Positions 14,106 to 23,189 are shown, counted from the first letter of the stretch. The stretch is 26,000 nucleotides of DNA from Candidatus Aminicenantota bacterium (GCA_023135995.1 JAGLRY010000234.1:1-26000); one strand, 5' to 3'. Notes: a model not told the origin generated them from the sequence alone. Translations and numbers: made by a program.

Positions 14106-15136
14106 TCCAAGACTCCTTCTCCTCTCTCCTCTTCAGGCTTTGAAGCTCCTTCGATCTTCTCGACCAATTTTGGATGAAGCTCCAAGTTCAAACCCAAGCC
14201 CAATTCTTGAAGGGTTTCCTTGATCTCAGAAAGCGACTTCCGGCCGAAGTTCTTTGTCTTCAACAGCTCATCCTCTGTTTTCTGTACGAGTTTATAAATC
14301 TTCTCGATGCCTGCCGAACGGAGGCAGTTGTTTGATCGCACTGAAAGCTCCAGATGGTCGATCGACTTAGACAGGATATCTATCTGAGAGAAATACGGGA
14401 TCTCTTTCTTTGCAGGGGCTGCCTCCAGCTCTGCTGGCTCATCCACGATATTCAAGAAAATGACCAAATGGTTTCTCAAGATCTTCGCGGCTCGGGCGAG
14501 GGCATCTTGAGGAGTTTTGGCCCCGGTTGTCCAGATCTCTAGAGTGAGTTTCTCATAGTCGATCCTTTTGCCCACCCGAGCGGGGACGACCCGATAATTC
14601 ACCTTAAGGATCGGGGAGTGAGAGGAATCCAGTGGGATAAAATCAACACTCAATTCGTCGTTATAGTTCAAATCGGCAGGAATATACCCTCTGTTGTTCT
14701 CCACAATCATCTCGATATCCAAGTTTCCATCCTTATCCAAGGACGCGATATGGATGTCGGTGTTGAGGATCTCTATATCAGAATCATGTTCGATATCCGA
14801 AGCATTAATCTCAGCTGGCCCCTTTTTCTTCAGGATCATCGTTTTTGGTTCTTGGCCCGCCAGCTTCAAGGGGATGCTTTTAAGATTCAAATTGATATCT
14901 GTCACATCTTCAACGACACCCGGAAGTGTCGAAAATTCATGAAGAACAGTCTGGATGCGGACGTTTGTGATGGCCGCACCCGAGACGGAAGACAGAAGAA
15001 TCCTCCGCAACGAATTCCCGATCGTGACGCCAAAACCTCTTTCAAAAGGCTGCGCTGTAAACTTACCGTATTTTTCTGTTAAGGTTTCATAATCACATTC
15101 CAAATACCTCGGTCTCTGAAAACCTGTTTCTATCAT
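14102..15136 (-). CDS. rpoA: RNA polymerase alpha subunit
   Basis: The 344-residue alpha subunit starts assembly of RNA polymerase through its N-terminal dimer domain (about 1-230, with FGVTIGNSLRRILLSS and the GAAITNVRI region). Its C-terminal domain (about 262-325; LRSAGIEKIYKLV and FGRKSLSEIKETL) contacts upstream DNA and activators. A Glu-rich tail ends the protein. The length is slightly above the usual 315-330. The ATG follows a TTAGGAGG ribosome site. The 90-base gap before it is the largest within the cluster. Confidence 0.99.
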   Translation of the reverse strand: MIETGFQRPRYLECDYETLTEKYGKFTAQPFERGFGVTIGNSLRRILLSSVSGAAITNVRIQTVLHEFSTLPGVVEDVTDINLNLKSIPLKLAGQEPKTMILKKKGPAEINASDIEHDSDIEILNTDIHIASLDKDGNLDIEMIVENNRGYIPADLNYNDELSVDFIPLDSSHSPILKVNYRVVPARVGKRIDYEKLTLEIWTTGAKTPQDALARAAKILRNHLVIFLNIVDEPAELEAAPAKKEIPYFSQIDILSKSIDHLELSVRSNNCLRSAGIEKIYKLVQKTEDELLKTKNFGRKSLSEIKETLQELGLGLNLELHPKLVEKIEGASKPEEERGEGVLE

Positions 15137-15226
15137 TTGTCCTCCTAACCTGGTTCCATTTCCCTGACTCAGCCATAAAGACTAAAGACATTTACGGTCT
15201 CGAGCCCTCGGGAGTCTCTGGGATTC

Positions 15227-15856
15227 CTATCTGGAGTAAAGCTCCACAACAAGGTGCTCTTCAACGGGAATCGACACATCCTCGCGAGTGGGAAACGAGA
15301 GAACCGTTGCCGCCATGTTATCCCTATCCACTTCCACCCAGCCCGGAACTGTTTTGTTTTTATTGAACTCGACGATCGCTTTGTATTCTTCGTGACCGGC
15401 CGATCTTTCCCTGAAAGCCACGACATCCCCTTTGGTCACCAACATGGAAGGCGCTGTGACCTTTCTTCCGTTGACGCTGAAATGACCATGGGTGATCATC
15501 TGCCGCGCATGGAAGCGGGAGTGGGAAAATCCGATGAGATAAACCACATTATCCAGTCTTCTCTCCAGCATGGACAAAAGGGTTTCTCCAGTAATCCCTC
15601 TTTTTCGTTCCGCTCTCTGGAAGAACAACTTGAATTGTTTTTCAGACATGGCATAGTATCTTTTCAATTTTTGCTTTTCCCTCAGCTGGATGCCATAGCC
15701 GAGGATCCTTCGCCTCATCCTCCCGTGTTCACCTGGCGGATAAGGTCTACGTTCGACCGGGCATTTATCTGTCAAACACTTGCTACCTTTGAGGAACAGT
15801 TTTGTTCTCTCTACCCGGCAATAACGACATATCGATTTTCTCTCCATTGACATCAT
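15227..15856 (-). CDS. rpsD: Ribosomal protein S4, zinc-binding form
   Basis: S4 (209 residues) is a primary 16S rRNA binder and, in many bacteria, an autogenous regulator of the alpha operon. Four Cys (10, 13, 27, 32) give the C+ zinc knuckle. The S4 RNA-binding domain contains RRLDNVVYLIGFSHSRFHARQMITHGHFSVNG. Two adjacent ATGs are possible: the first stands 3 bases and the second 6 bases after AGGAG, so the second (15853) may be the true start. Confidence 0.98.
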   Translation of the reverse strand: MMSMERKSICRYCRVERTKLFLKGSKCLTDKCPVERRPYPPGEHGRMRRRILGYGIQLREKQKLKRYYAMSEKQFKLFFQRAERKRGITGETLLSMLERRLDNVVYLIGFSHSRFHARQMITHGHFSVNGRKVTAPSMLVTKGDVVAFRERSAGHEEYKAIVEFNKNKTVPGWVEVDRDNMAATVLSFPTREDVSIPVEEHLVVELYSR

Positions 15857-15878
15857 TCACTCCTTAGGGGAACATCCC

Positions 15879-16271
15879 TCAAACTCTCCGCCGTTTCCTC
15901 ATACGACAACCGTTGTGAGGTATGGGTGTTACGTCTCTGATGGACTTTATCTCTAATCCTCCTGCCTTGAGAGCCCTTATCGCGGATTCTCTCCCGGCTC
16001 CAGGACCTTTCACCTTGACATCCACATATCTCACACCAAATTCTTTGGCGTTGGTCGCGACCTCTTTGGCCGCCAATTGGGCCGCAAAAGGCGTCCCTTT
16101 CCGAGCTCCTTTGAAGCCTGCGGTACCGGAACTCTTCCAGCAGAGCGTGTTCCCCTGCTGGTCTGTTATGGTGATGATTGTATTGTTAAACGTCGATTGG
16201 ACGTAAGCGACACCAAATCCGATATCCTTTTTGATCTTTTTTTTCTTTGCTTTTCTCTTCGGTTTAGCCAT
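15879..16271 (-). CDS. rpsK: Ribosomal protein S11
   Basis: S11 (130 residues) lies in the small-subunit platform. The YVQSTFNNTIITITD strand, the GTPFAAQLAA helix and the basic end DVTPIPHNGCRMRKRRRV are all typical. The N-terminus is Lys-rich (KPKRKAKKKKIKK). It follows rpsM after 12 bases. Confidence 0.99.
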   Translation of the reverse strand: MAKPKRKAKKKKIKKDIGFGVAYVQSTFNNTIITITDQQGNTLCWKSSGTAGFKGARKGTPFAAQLAAKEVATNAKEFGVRYVDVKVKGPGAGRESAIRALKAGGLEIKSIRDVTPIPHNGCRMRKRRRV

Positions 16272-16283
16272 TAGACGCTCCCG

Positions 16284-16649
16284 CTATTTTTTCTTGATGG
16301 TTCGCCCGGTCGGGCCCTTTCTTGTCCGTGCATTCGTTTTTGTCCTCTGTCCACGCACAGGAAGCCTTCTCTTGTGGCGCATGCCTCTGTAAGAGCTGAT
16401 ATCCATCAACCGCTTTATATCCATGCTGACCTCTTTGCGGAGGTCTCCTTCAATCTTCTCTTGTTTTTCGATGATCTGGCGGATCTTATTAATCTCCTCT
16501 TCGCTCAAGTCTTTGACTTTTTTATCCATATCGATCTTTACCGCTTCGAGAATTTTGATCGATTTCGAGCGGCCTATGCCATAGATATAGGTCAAACCAA
16601 TTTCGATCCTTTTTTCTGGGGGAAGGGTGATTCCAGCGATTCTAGCCAT
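16284..16649 (-). CDS. rpsM: Ribosomal protein S13
   Basis: S13 (121 residues) contacts the P-site tRNA and the intersubunit bridge. It begins MARIAGITLPPEKRIEIGLTYIYGIG and ends with the conserved basic tail RGQRTKTNARTRKGPTGR. The length is normal. Confidence 0.99.
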   Translation of the reverse strand: MARIAGITLPPEKRIEIGLTYIYGIGRSKSIKILEAVKIDMDKKVKDLSEEEINKIRQIIEKQEKIEGDLRKEVSMDIKRLMDISSYRGMRHKRRLPVRGQRTKTNARTRKGPTGRTIKKK

Positions 16650-16660
16650 TTTTACCTCAT

Positions 16661-16774
16661 CTATCCTTGTTTTTGTTTATGCTTCGGGTTTGTGCATATG
16701 ACCCGGAGTGTCCCTTTTCTCTTAATGATCCGACAATTTCGGCACATCTTTTTAACTGAGGCCCTAACTTTCAT
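16661..16774 (-). CDS. rpmJ: Ribosomal protein L36
   Basis: A 37-residue protein found by translating the gap between infA and rpsM. It starts MKVRASVKKMCRNCRIIKRK and continues GTLRVICTNPKHKQKQG. The zinc ribbon is complete (C11, C14, C27, H32), so it is the C+ form. It ends 11 bases before rpsM, and its place after infA is the classical one. Confidence 0.98.
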   Translation of the reverse strand: MKVRASVKKMCRNCRIIKRKGTLRVICTNPKHKQKQG

Positions 16775-16785
16775 TGTCCTGTCCT

Positions 16786-17004
16786 TTATTTGAATCGATA
16801 AGTGATTCTCCCTTTGGTCAAATCATACGGTGTTAGCTCCACCAAAACTTTGTCCCCAGGAAGAATCCGAATAAAGTGTTTGCGCATTCTTCCTGAAATA
16901 TGGGCCAAGATCTTGTGTTTATTGGATAACTCCACACGAAACATGGCATTCGGAAGCGTTTCGAGCACTGTGCCTTCGGCTTCGATCACATCGTTCTTAG
17001 ACAT
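16786..17004 (-). CDS. infA: Translation initiation factor IF-1
   Basis: IF-1 (72 residues) is a single S1/OB-fold domain that binds the ribosomal A site during initiation. The family core FRVELSNKHKILAHISGRMR and the end DLTKGRITYRFK are clear, and length is exact for the family. It overlaps the end of map by 8 bases. Confidence 0.99.
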   Translation of the reverse strand: MSKNDVIEAEGTVLETLPNAMFRVELSNKHKILAHISGRMRKHFIRILPGDKVLVELTPYDLTKGRITYRFK

Positions 17005-17788
17005 GCCGAGACTCCTTTATATATTCGTGGTTATTTTCATCCTCTGGAAGGCTTAAGATCTCAACTCCATTTTGAGTGAGCGCAACAGTGTGTTCATAAT
17101 GTGCTGAAAGGCTCCTATCCTTGGTAACGGCCGTCCAGTTGTCCGAAAGGATCTCCACTTCCCAGTTGCCGATGGCGATCATGGGCTCTATGGCTAAAAC
17201 CATTCCTGGTCTCAGTTTTGGTCCCCGGCCTGGCGATCCGAAATTCGGAATTTGGGGCTCCTCATGCAGCGAGAACCCGATCCCATGACCGACAAACGAG
17301 CGGATTACTGAAAATCCTTGAGACTCTACATGGCTCTGGATGGCGTATGAGACATCCGAAAGCCTGTTTCCCTCCTTGACCTTCGCCACGCCCTTGGTGA
17401 AGGATTCTCTTGCCGTAGCAATGAGTTTCTCTGCCCGGGGAGTGATCTCTCCGACAGGGTAAGTCACAGCCGCATCTCCATAAAAGCCATCATAGACGAC
17501 GCCAAAATCAAGGCTGATGATATCCCCGGAACGGAGAGTCCGGGAGGAAGGAATACCATGAACGATCTCCTCATTGATCGATGTACACAGAGAGGCGGGA
17601 TATCCGCGATACCCTTTGAAGGCTGGCACTGCGTCCATTTCTCGGGTTCTCCTCTCCGCATATTCATCCAGATCTTTTGTCTGAATTCCTGGCTTGATCA
17701 TCAGACCCAGTTCCGAAAGAATTTTTGCCACGATCTGATTACTCCGCCTCATGGATCGAATCTCTTCCTCACTTTTGTAGATGATCAC
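16997..17788 (-). CDS. map: Methionine aminopeptidase, type I
   Basis: This 263-residue cytosolic metalloenzyme removes the initiator Met from new proteins. All ligands are present: D94, D105, H168, E201, E232, and H77 in the substrate pocket, at spacings like those of the E. coli enzyme (for example GHGIGFSLHEEPQI, LAIEPM). There is no N-terminal zinc-finger extension. It overlaps adk by 4 bases (ATGA) and infA by 8. Confidence 0.99.
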   Translation of the reverse strand: MIIYKSEEEIRSMRRSNQIVAKILSELGLMIKPGIQTKDLDEYAERRTREMDAVPAFKGYRGYPASLCTSINEEIVHGIPSSRTLRSGDIISLDFGVVYDGFYGDAAVTYPVGEITPRAEKLIATARESFTKGVAKVKEGNRLSDVSYAIQSHVESQGFSVIRSFVGHGIGFSLHEEPQIPNFGSPGRGPKLRPGMVLAIEPMIAIGNWEVEILSDNWTAVTKDRSLSAHYEHTVALTQNGVEILSLPEDENNHEYIKESRHV

Positions 17789-18453
17789 TGTTCGACTCTA
17801 TTCTCCACTTTCCCGATCGCCTTATCGAGAACTTCACACACCCTGGCAAAAATTTCTTCTATGGTTCCCTCTCCGTTGATCTGAAAATAATTTGTTTTTG
17901 TCTCGTAATAATCAACAAGAGGTTCTGTTTGCTCATGATAAACCTTCAGCCGTTCCTGGATCACCTCAGGCTTGTCATCATCCCTTCGGATGATCTTCCC
18001 AGAACAGACATTGCAGATATTCTCTGCTTCTGGTGTATGGCCCAGCAAGTTGTATATCGTGCCACAGCTTGAACAGATCCTTCGTGTGCTCAGCCTGTCG
18101 ATAACGACCTGGTCGGGCAAATAAATCTCGATCACCACTTCTTGGTGATTTTTGTCTATGTTTTCCAGCTTCCGGGCTTGATTTATGGTTCGGGGGAATC
18201 CATCCAGGATATATCCCTCTGCACAGTCGGGTTTTGTGATCCTCTCTTCGACCATCTTCACCACCAGGTCATCCGCGACAAGGTCACCCCGTTCCATGAT
18301 CGCCTTGGCTTCCTTGCCCAGTGGAGTCCGCAGCGCTACGGCTTCACGCAACAGGTCACCCGTAGAGATCCTCGGGAAGCCGTACTTCTTGGTCACGAGA
18401 TCTCCCTGAGTTCCCTTCCCGCTGCCGGGAGCGCCGAGCAAAATGATCTTCAT
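17785..18453 (-). CDS. adk: Adenylate kinase with zinc-binding LID
   Basis: Adenylate kinase (222 residues) interconverts ATP, ADP and AMP. The P-loop GAPGSGKGT (7-15), the DGFPRT motif and the LID domain are evident. The LID carries four Cys (127, 130, 147, 150) for a structural zinc, as in many Gram-positive and other bacteria but not in E. coli. It overlaps secY and map by 4 bases each. Confidence 0.99.
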   Translation of the reverse strand: MKIILLGAPGSGKGTQGDLVTKKYGFPRISTGDLLREAVALRTPLGKEAKAIMERGDLVADDLVVKMVEERITKPDCAEGYILDGFPRTINQARKLENIDKNHQEVVIEIYLPDQVVIDRLSTRRICSSCGTIYNLLGHTPEAENICNVCSGKIIRRDDDKPEVIQERLKVYHEQTEPLVDYYETKTNYFQINGEGTIEEIFARVCEVLDKAIGKVENRVEQ

Positions 18454-19832
18454 CCCCTCCGCCCTCTTATTCTCCCTCGACGCATAAAACCATCATAATG
18501 ACGCATGACCAGCTGTGCTTCTACCTGCTGGAGCGTATCCATGGCCACACCCACAACAATAAGTATGGATGTGCCGCCAAAATAAAAATCGATGCCGGCT
18601 CCCTGTGTGAACCACTGAGGCAGGTTTTGGTCCAGAAAACTCCCGATGAGGGGAAGGTTCTGCACACGAATTCCGGTCATCATAAACTCGGGCATAGTGG
18701 CCACAGCCGCAAGGTAGAGCGCTCCAACCAGGGTCAGCCGTGAGAGGACACTATCGATATAATCAGACGTATTCTTCCCGGGTCTTATTCCTGGAATGAA
18801 CCCGCCATACTTTCTCAAGTTATCCGCCACATCCGACGGATTAAAAATAATGGAAACATAAAAATAAGTGAAAAATATGATGGCTGTAATGTAGAGAAGT
18901 ACATATAGAGGCATCCCCATCCCAAACTGTTGAGCGATGTTCTGGATGACGGGAACCTTGATCATTTGAGCCATCGTTGAGGGGATCGTGATAACGGAAG
19001 CGGCGAAGATAATGGGAATAACACCTCCGGTGTTCACTCGCAGAGGAAGATGCGTGCTCTGACCTCCGTAGATTTTTCTGCCGACAACCCTCTTGGCATA
19101 AGAGACGGGTATCCGTCTCTGGCCTCTTTCCACAAAAACGATGACGGCACAGACAGCGATCATTACGGCGATAATAAATATCAACTTCAACGGCCCCATG
19201 TCCCCGGTCCGAATTTGCGAGACAACGCTCTGCATGGCCCGGGGAAAATCAACCACAATACCGGCAAATATGATGAGAGAGATCCCGTTTCCGATACCCC
19301 GTTCTGAGATCTGCTCTCCCAGCCACATGATAAAGACGGTTCCTGTTGTCAAGGTGAGAACAGTGAGAAGCTTAAATCCAATGCCGGGATTGGGAACGAT
19401 AACTGCTCCTCCTGGACTGCGTAAAGATTCCAAAAGCATGGCAATGGCAGAAGATTGAATGATACAGATAATAAGAGTTCCATAGCGGGTGTACTGAGTG
19501 ATCTTCTTCCTTCCAAGTTCTCCTTCTTTCGACAATCTTTCCAAATATGGCCAAACAACCTGGAGCAGTTGGAGGATGATGGATGAACTGATGTAGGGCA
19601 TAATGCCCAGCGCGAATATCGTCATTCGCGACATGTTCCTTCCTGAGAAAAGATCGATAAAACCGAATATGGTTCCCTTTTGCGCTTCCCAAAATTCCGC
19701 TAAAGCGGCAGCGCTGATCCCAGGGTTGGGGATCTGCGCACCGATCCTGTAGACAGCTAAAATGAAAAAAGTGAAGAGGACTCTCCTTCTCAGGTCAGGA
19801 ATACTGAAGATGTTTTTTATACTATCGAGCAT
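18450..19832 (-). CDS. secY: Preprotein translocase subunit SecY
   Basis: SecY (460 residues) forms the channel of the Sec translocon in the inner membrane. Ten hydrophobic segments can be followed, from RRRVLFTFFILAVYRIGAQI at the start to FGGTSILIVVGVAMDTLQQV. It also has the plug region (GRNMSRMTIFALGIMPYIS) and the RGIGNGISLIIFAGIV loop. It ends RRGRIRGRRG. It is slightly longer than the usual 430-440. It lies 2 bases behind rplO. Confidence 0.99.
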   Translation of the reverse strand: MLDSIKNIFSIPDLRRRVLFTFFILAVYRIGAQIPNPGISAAALAEFWEAQKGTIFGFIDLFSGRNMSRMTIFALGIMPYISSSIILQLLQVVWPYLERLSKEGELGRKKITQYTRYGTLIICIIQSSAIAMLLESLRSPGGAVIVPNPGIGFKLLTVLTLTTGTVFIMWLGEQISERGIGNGISLIIFAGIVVDFPRAMQSVVSQIRTGDMGPLKLIFIIAVMIAVCAVIVFVERGQRRIPVSYAKRVVGRKIYGGQSTHLPLRVNTGGVIPIIFAASVITIPSTMAQMIKVPVIQNIAQQFGMGMPLYVLLYITAIIFFTYFYVSIIFNPSDVADNLRKYGGFIPGIRPGKNTSDYIDSVLSRLTLVGALYLAAVATMPEFMMTGIRVQNLPLIGSFLDQNLPQWFTQGAGIDFYFGGTSILIVVGVAMDTLQQVEAQLVMRHYDGFMRRGRIRGRRG

Positions 19833-19834
19833 CG

Positions 19835-20278
19835 TTAACTTCCAATCAGGACTGCCTTTCCGCCCGCATCCTCAATTTTTTTCTGTGCAGAAACAGAGAA
19901 TTTATGTGCATGGATGGTCTTGGGTGAGGAGAGGTCTCCCTGTCCCAGAATTTTCACCCGCTCTGTTTCTTTCTTTATGATGCCGGCTTCGACCAAATCC
20001 TTGGGTTTGATCTTATCCTTTGTCACCTTTGCCAATCGCGCAAGATTGATCACGCTGTATTCTTTGCGAAAGATATTTGTAAATCCTCTCTTCGGGACTC
20101 TCCGGCTGAGGGGCATCTGACCGCCCTCAAATCCCCGTTTTCGAGAATATCCGGAGATGGATTTTTGGCCTTTGGTCCCTCGCCCAGCCGTTTTTCCTGT
20201 GCCTGAACCAGGACCTCGCCCTACTCTTTTCCGTGCTTTCCGAGAGTTCTTTGCAGGATGCAGATTGTTCAGATTCAT
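19835..20278 (-). CDS. rplO: Ribosomal protein L15
   Basis: L15 (147 residues from this start) helps assemble the large subunit. The true start is MNLNNLHPAKNSRKARKRVG, because the ATG at 20278 overlaps the rpmD stop (ATGA) and matches the family start; the longer frame upstream lies inside rpmD. The glycine-rich region GRGPGSGTGKTAGRGTKGQK and the end AHKFSVSAQKKIEDAGG are typical. Confidence 0.98.
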   Translation of the reverse strand: MNLNNLHPAKNSRKARKRVGRGPGSGTGKTAGRGTKGQKSISGYSRKRGFEGGQMPLSRRVPKRGFTNIFRKEYSVINLARLAKVTKDKIKPKDLVEAGIIKKETERVKILGQGDLSSPKTIHAHKFSVSAQKKIEDAGGKAVLIGS

Positions 20279-20541
20279 TTTGTATCCAATTCCTCCACCT
20301 TCACTAAATGAGGGACCTTTCTGATCATTCCCCATATCTCCGGACAATCTTTGCGGATAACTTCCGAGTTGATCCTTCGCAGGCCTAATCCTTTGATGAC
20401 CTCGCGCTGTTTCTGCGGATGGCCGATGAGACTCCTGACGAGCCGGATCTTGACCTGCTTCTCAACGGGTTTCACCACCTTTTTTTGCCCTTTTTTCGTT
20501 TTGGCTTTCTCTGGAGCCTGTGTTTCCTCTTTTACTGCCAT
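20275..20541 (-). CDS. rpmD: Ribosomal protein L30 with N-terminal extension
   Basis: The last about 58 residues are a normal L30 (KQVKIRLVRSLIGHPQKQRE, VIKGLGLRRINSEV). They are preceded by about 28 residues rich in Lys and Glu (MAVKEETQAPEKAKTKKGQK), which most bacterial L30 proteins lack. The ATG has a GGAG site 5-6 bases upstream and overlaps rpsE by 10 bases, so I accept the long form. Confidence 0.95.
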   Translation of the reverse strand: MAVKEETQAPEKAKTKKGQKKVVKPVEKQVKIRLVRSLIGHPQKQREVIKGLGLRRINSEVIRKDCPEIWGMIRKVPHLVKVEELDTK

Positions 20542-21047
20542 ATCATCTCCTCTTCTTTGTGTCTGATGGCAGAGATTTTCTTCGGATTTTTGAGACTTCT
20601 CAAAGCTTCCATAGTGGCGTTGGCCACACTGATGGGATTATTGCTGCGTAGGGATTTTGTCAGGATGTCTTTGATCCCTGCCAACTCCATGATAACCCGC
20701 ACAGCCCCACCCGCGATAACTCCTGTACCTTTGGATGCAGGGCGAAGAACCACTGTCCCACCACCATGCACGCCTTTCACAAAATGGGGAATCGTCGTAT
20801 CCTTGAAGGGGACTTCGATCATGTTCTTTTTGGCATTTTGGACAGCTTTTGCTATGGCAAGAGGCACTTCTCGCGCTTTGCCCATACCGGCCCCCACCAT
20901 GCCATTCCCGTTTCCCACGGCAACAAGAGCCGAAAAGCTCAGGTTTTTCCCGCCCTTGACGACCTTAGTCGTTCGTCTGATAGAAATGACTTGGTCTTTA
21001 AGTTCTATTTCTTCTTCAATTTTCTCTTTGATCTGGTCTTTGGCCAC
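20532..21047 (-). CDS. rpsE: Ribosomal protein S5
   Basis: S5 (171 residues) acts in decoding accuracy and mRNA unwinding at the entry site. The start is GTG at 21047 with AGGAGG 6 bases upstream. The core KVVKGGKNLSFSALVAVGNG and the C-terminal domain VLRPASKGTGVIAGGAVRVI are typical. Confidence 0.99.
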   Translation of the reverse strand: MAKDQIKEKIEEEIELKDQVISIRRTTKVVKGGKNLSFSALVAVGNGNGMVGAGMGKAREVPLAIAKAVQNAKKNMIEVPFKDTTIPHFVKGVHGGGTVVLRPASKGTGVIAGGAVRVIMELAGIKDILTKSLRSNNPISVANATMEALRSLKNPKKISAIRHKEEEMIWQ

Positions 21048-21075
21048 TCATTGCCTCCTGTCTCAAACATCCGGG

Positions 21076-21450
21076 CTAGAAATCCAGCCCTCCTTTTCTC
21101 ATGGCTTCGGCCAAGGCTTTCACTCGGCCATGAAAGGGATATATGCCTCTATCAAAGATGACTGTCTTGATCTTATTGCCCTTTGCCTTTTTTGCGACCA
21201 TCTCACCGACCGTTTTCGCTGCATCCATGTTCTTGGTATTCTTGGTCTTTGCCCCGAATTCTTTTTCCTTCGTCGAAGCTGAAAAGAGCACCTTTCCGTT
21301 TTCATCATCGATCAATTGGACATAGATATGTTTGTTGCTCTTAAACACATAGGCTCTCGGCCGTTTCGTCGTCCCCGATATCTTTTTCCGGATCCTTTTT
21401 CTGATCCGTGATTTCGCATTTGCTTTTAAGGTCACATTGTCTTTATACAC
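21076..21450 (-). CDS. rplR: Ribosomal protein L18
   Basis: L18 (124 residues) binds 5S rRNA with L5. The basic N-terminus (ANAKSRIRKRIRKKISGT) precedes RPRAYVFKSNKHIYVQLIDD, and the protein ends GRVKALAEAMRKGGLDF, all family features. It overlaps rplF by 8 bases. Confidence 0.99.
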   Translation of the reverse strand: MYKDNVTLKANAKSRIRKRIRKKISGTTKRPRAYVFKSNKHIYVQLIDDENGKVLFSASTKEKEFGAKTKNTKNMDAAKTVGEMVAKKAKGNKIKTVIFDRGIYPFHGRVKALAEAMRKGGLDF

Positions 21451-21988
21451 CGCTCACCACCGCTTTCCGTTCTTTCTTGATCAGCCTCTCTCCCACATAG
21501 CGGACGCCCTTCAACTTATACGGATCAGGTTTGCGAAAGCTCCGTATCCTGTGTGCTTCCTGACCGACCCGCTGTTTGTCGATCCCTTTGACCGTGATCA
21601 GGGTCGACTTTTCCAAGACGATCTCGATATCATCGGGAATTGTGTACAATATCGGCTTTGAATAACCCAGGTTGAGCTCCAGTTTGTCATTATCGAGCCG
21701 CGCACGATATCCCACCCCTACGATCTCCAGTTGTTTTGTGAATCCTGTGGAAACGCCCGTGGCTGAATTGAAGGCCAACGTCCGGCATAAACCATGATAC
21801 GCAGGAAGTTTGCCGGAGTCATTTTCTCTAGTGATCACCAGATTTTTATCCGTGAGTTCCGCTTTGATTCCCGGGAGAAGCGGGGAAACCAGCTTCCCTT
21901 TGGGGCCCTCAAACATAATTTCATCTGTGAGGATGGTCACTTTAACTCCCTCTGGAACAACAATTGGTTCTTTTCCAACTCTGGACAT
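21443..21988 (-). CDS. rplF: Ribosomal protein L6
   Basis: L6 (181 residues) lies near the sarcin-ricin loop. Both repeated domains are visible: MSRVGKEPIVVPEGVKV at the start, and the second domain with ITVKGIDKQRVGQEAHRIRS and KPDPYKLKGVRYVGE. The length is normal. Confidence 0.99.
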   Translation of the reverse strand: MSRVGKEPIVVPEGVKVTILTDEIMFEGPKGKLVSPLLPGIKAELTDKNLVITRENDSGKLPAYHGLCRTLAFNSATGVSTGFTKQLEIVGVGYRARLDNDKLELNLGYSKPILYTIPDDIEIVLEKSTLITVKGIDKQRVGQEAHRIRSFRKPDPYKLKGVRYVGERLIKKERKAVVSGV

Positions 21989-22013
21989 TGCTCAATTTCC
22001 TCTCAAAAAAAAT

Positions 22014-22412
22014 TTACCAGACCTGACACAAAACCTCCCCTCCAAGCCTAAGGTCTTCACATTTTTTTCCTGTCATCATACCATTGGAGGTCGATAAGAT
22101 CACGATTCCCAGCCCATCGAGGGCCTTCGGGATCGAGTCCGATTTGCAGTAGATCCGGCATCCTGGTTTGCTCACACGGCTCAGTCCGGAAATAACGGAT
22201 TCGCCATCTTCCGTGTATTTGAGTAGAATATTCAACACACCCTGGATATTCCCTTCCATAACTCTGAAGTTTTTGATATATCCCTCATCTTTGAGTATCT
22301 TTGCAATCTTGATCTTCATTCGGGACGAAGGGATCCGCACGTCTTTTTTCTTCGCCGTCGCCGCGTTCCTGATTCTTGTAAGCATGTCAGCAATAGGGTC
22401 AGTCATAGTCAT
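22014..22412 (-). CDS. rpsH: Ribosomal protein S8
   Basis: S8 (132 residues) binds the central 16S rRNA domain and in E. coli represses the spc operon. It begins MTMTDPIADMLTRIRNA and ends VILSTSNGMMTGKKCEDLRLGGEVLCQVW, as usual. GAGAGG lies 7 bases before the first ATG, favouring this start over the one two codons later. Confidence 0.99.
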   Translation of the reverse strand: MTMTDPIADMLTRIRNAATAKKKDVRIPSSRMKIKIAKILKDEGYIKNFRVMEGNIQGVLNILLKYTEDGESVISGLSRVSKPGCRIYCKSDSIPKALDGLGIVILSTSNGMMTGKKCEDLRLGGEVLCQVW

Positions 22413-22433
22413 AATTGAACCTCTCTTTGTCTT

Positions 22434-22619
22434 TTACCAGGAAGCCTTTATGATTCCTGGGATCTCTCCTTTAAGAGCCAACTCGCGAAAACAGAGACGA
22501 CACATGTCGAACTTGCGAAAATATCCTTTGGAACGTCCGCAAATTCGGCACCGGTATTTTTTCCTTACAGAATACTTTGGTTCTTTTAAATACTTGGCCA
22601 TACTTGACTTTCTAGACAC
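22434..22619 (-). CDS. rpsN: Ribosomal protein S14, zinc-binding type
   Basis: The short (61-residue) S14 form with a complete zinc knuckle: C24, C27, C40, C43 (CRICGR and CRLCFRELA). It ends GEIPGIIKASW as in the family. The longer zinc-free form is absent here. Confidence 0.99.
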   Translation of the reverse strand: MSRKSSMAKYLKEPKYSVRKKYRCRICGRSKGYFRKFDMCRLCFRELALKGEIPGIIKASW

Positions 22620-22630
22620 TTTCGCCTTCC

Positions 22631-23176
22631 TTACAATGCCCCACTGAAGGGCATTCCTAATTTCTGAAGCAAAGCATAGGCTTCTTTGTCCTTTTTCGCC
22701 GAAGTAACGATGGTGATATTCATGCCGCGTGACTTTTCCACCTTTGTGTAGTCGATTTCGGGAAAAACGAGCTGGTCCTTCAAACCAAGAGTATAGTTTC
22801 CTCTCTTGTCAAACGCCCGGGAGGGAACTCCTCTAAAATCTCGCACACGGGGAAGGACGATGTTGACCAGGCGGTCATAGAACTCATACATCATTTTTCC
22901 CCTCAGGGTGACATAACAGGCAATGGCATGTCCTTGCCGCAGCTTGAATGAAGAGATGGATTTCTTCGCTCTCCCCACAGCCGGCCACTGTCCGGTGATA
23001 AGGCTTAACTCCTTCTTAGCTGTATCTAAAGCTTTGATGTTCTGGATGGCTTCTCCTACACCGATATTGATAACGATCTTTTCGAGTCTGGGAACAGCCA
23101 TTTTATTGTTTATGGACAACTCTTTCTGGAGTTCTGGGATAATCTCTTTTTTATACTTTTCCTGGAGGCGACTCAT
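22631..23176 (-). CDS. rplE: Ribosomal protein L5
   Basis: L5 (181 residues) binds 5S rRNA and contacts P-site tRNA. MAVPRLEKIVINIGVGEA, the KSISSFKLRQG loop and the end MNITIVTSAKKDKEAYALLQ are characteristic. It lies 11 bases before rpsN. Confidence 0.99.
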   Translation of the reverse strand: MSRLQEKYKKEIIPELQKELSINNKMAVPRLEKIVINIGVGEAIQNIKALDTAKKELSLITGQWPAVGRAKKSISSFKLRQGHAIACYVTLRGKMMYEFYDRLVNIVLPRVRDFRGVPSRAFDKRGNYTLGLKDQLVFPEIDYTKVEKSRGMNITIVTSAKKDKEAYALLQKLGMPFSGAL

Positions 23177-23189
23177 TTTTTATTCCTTA

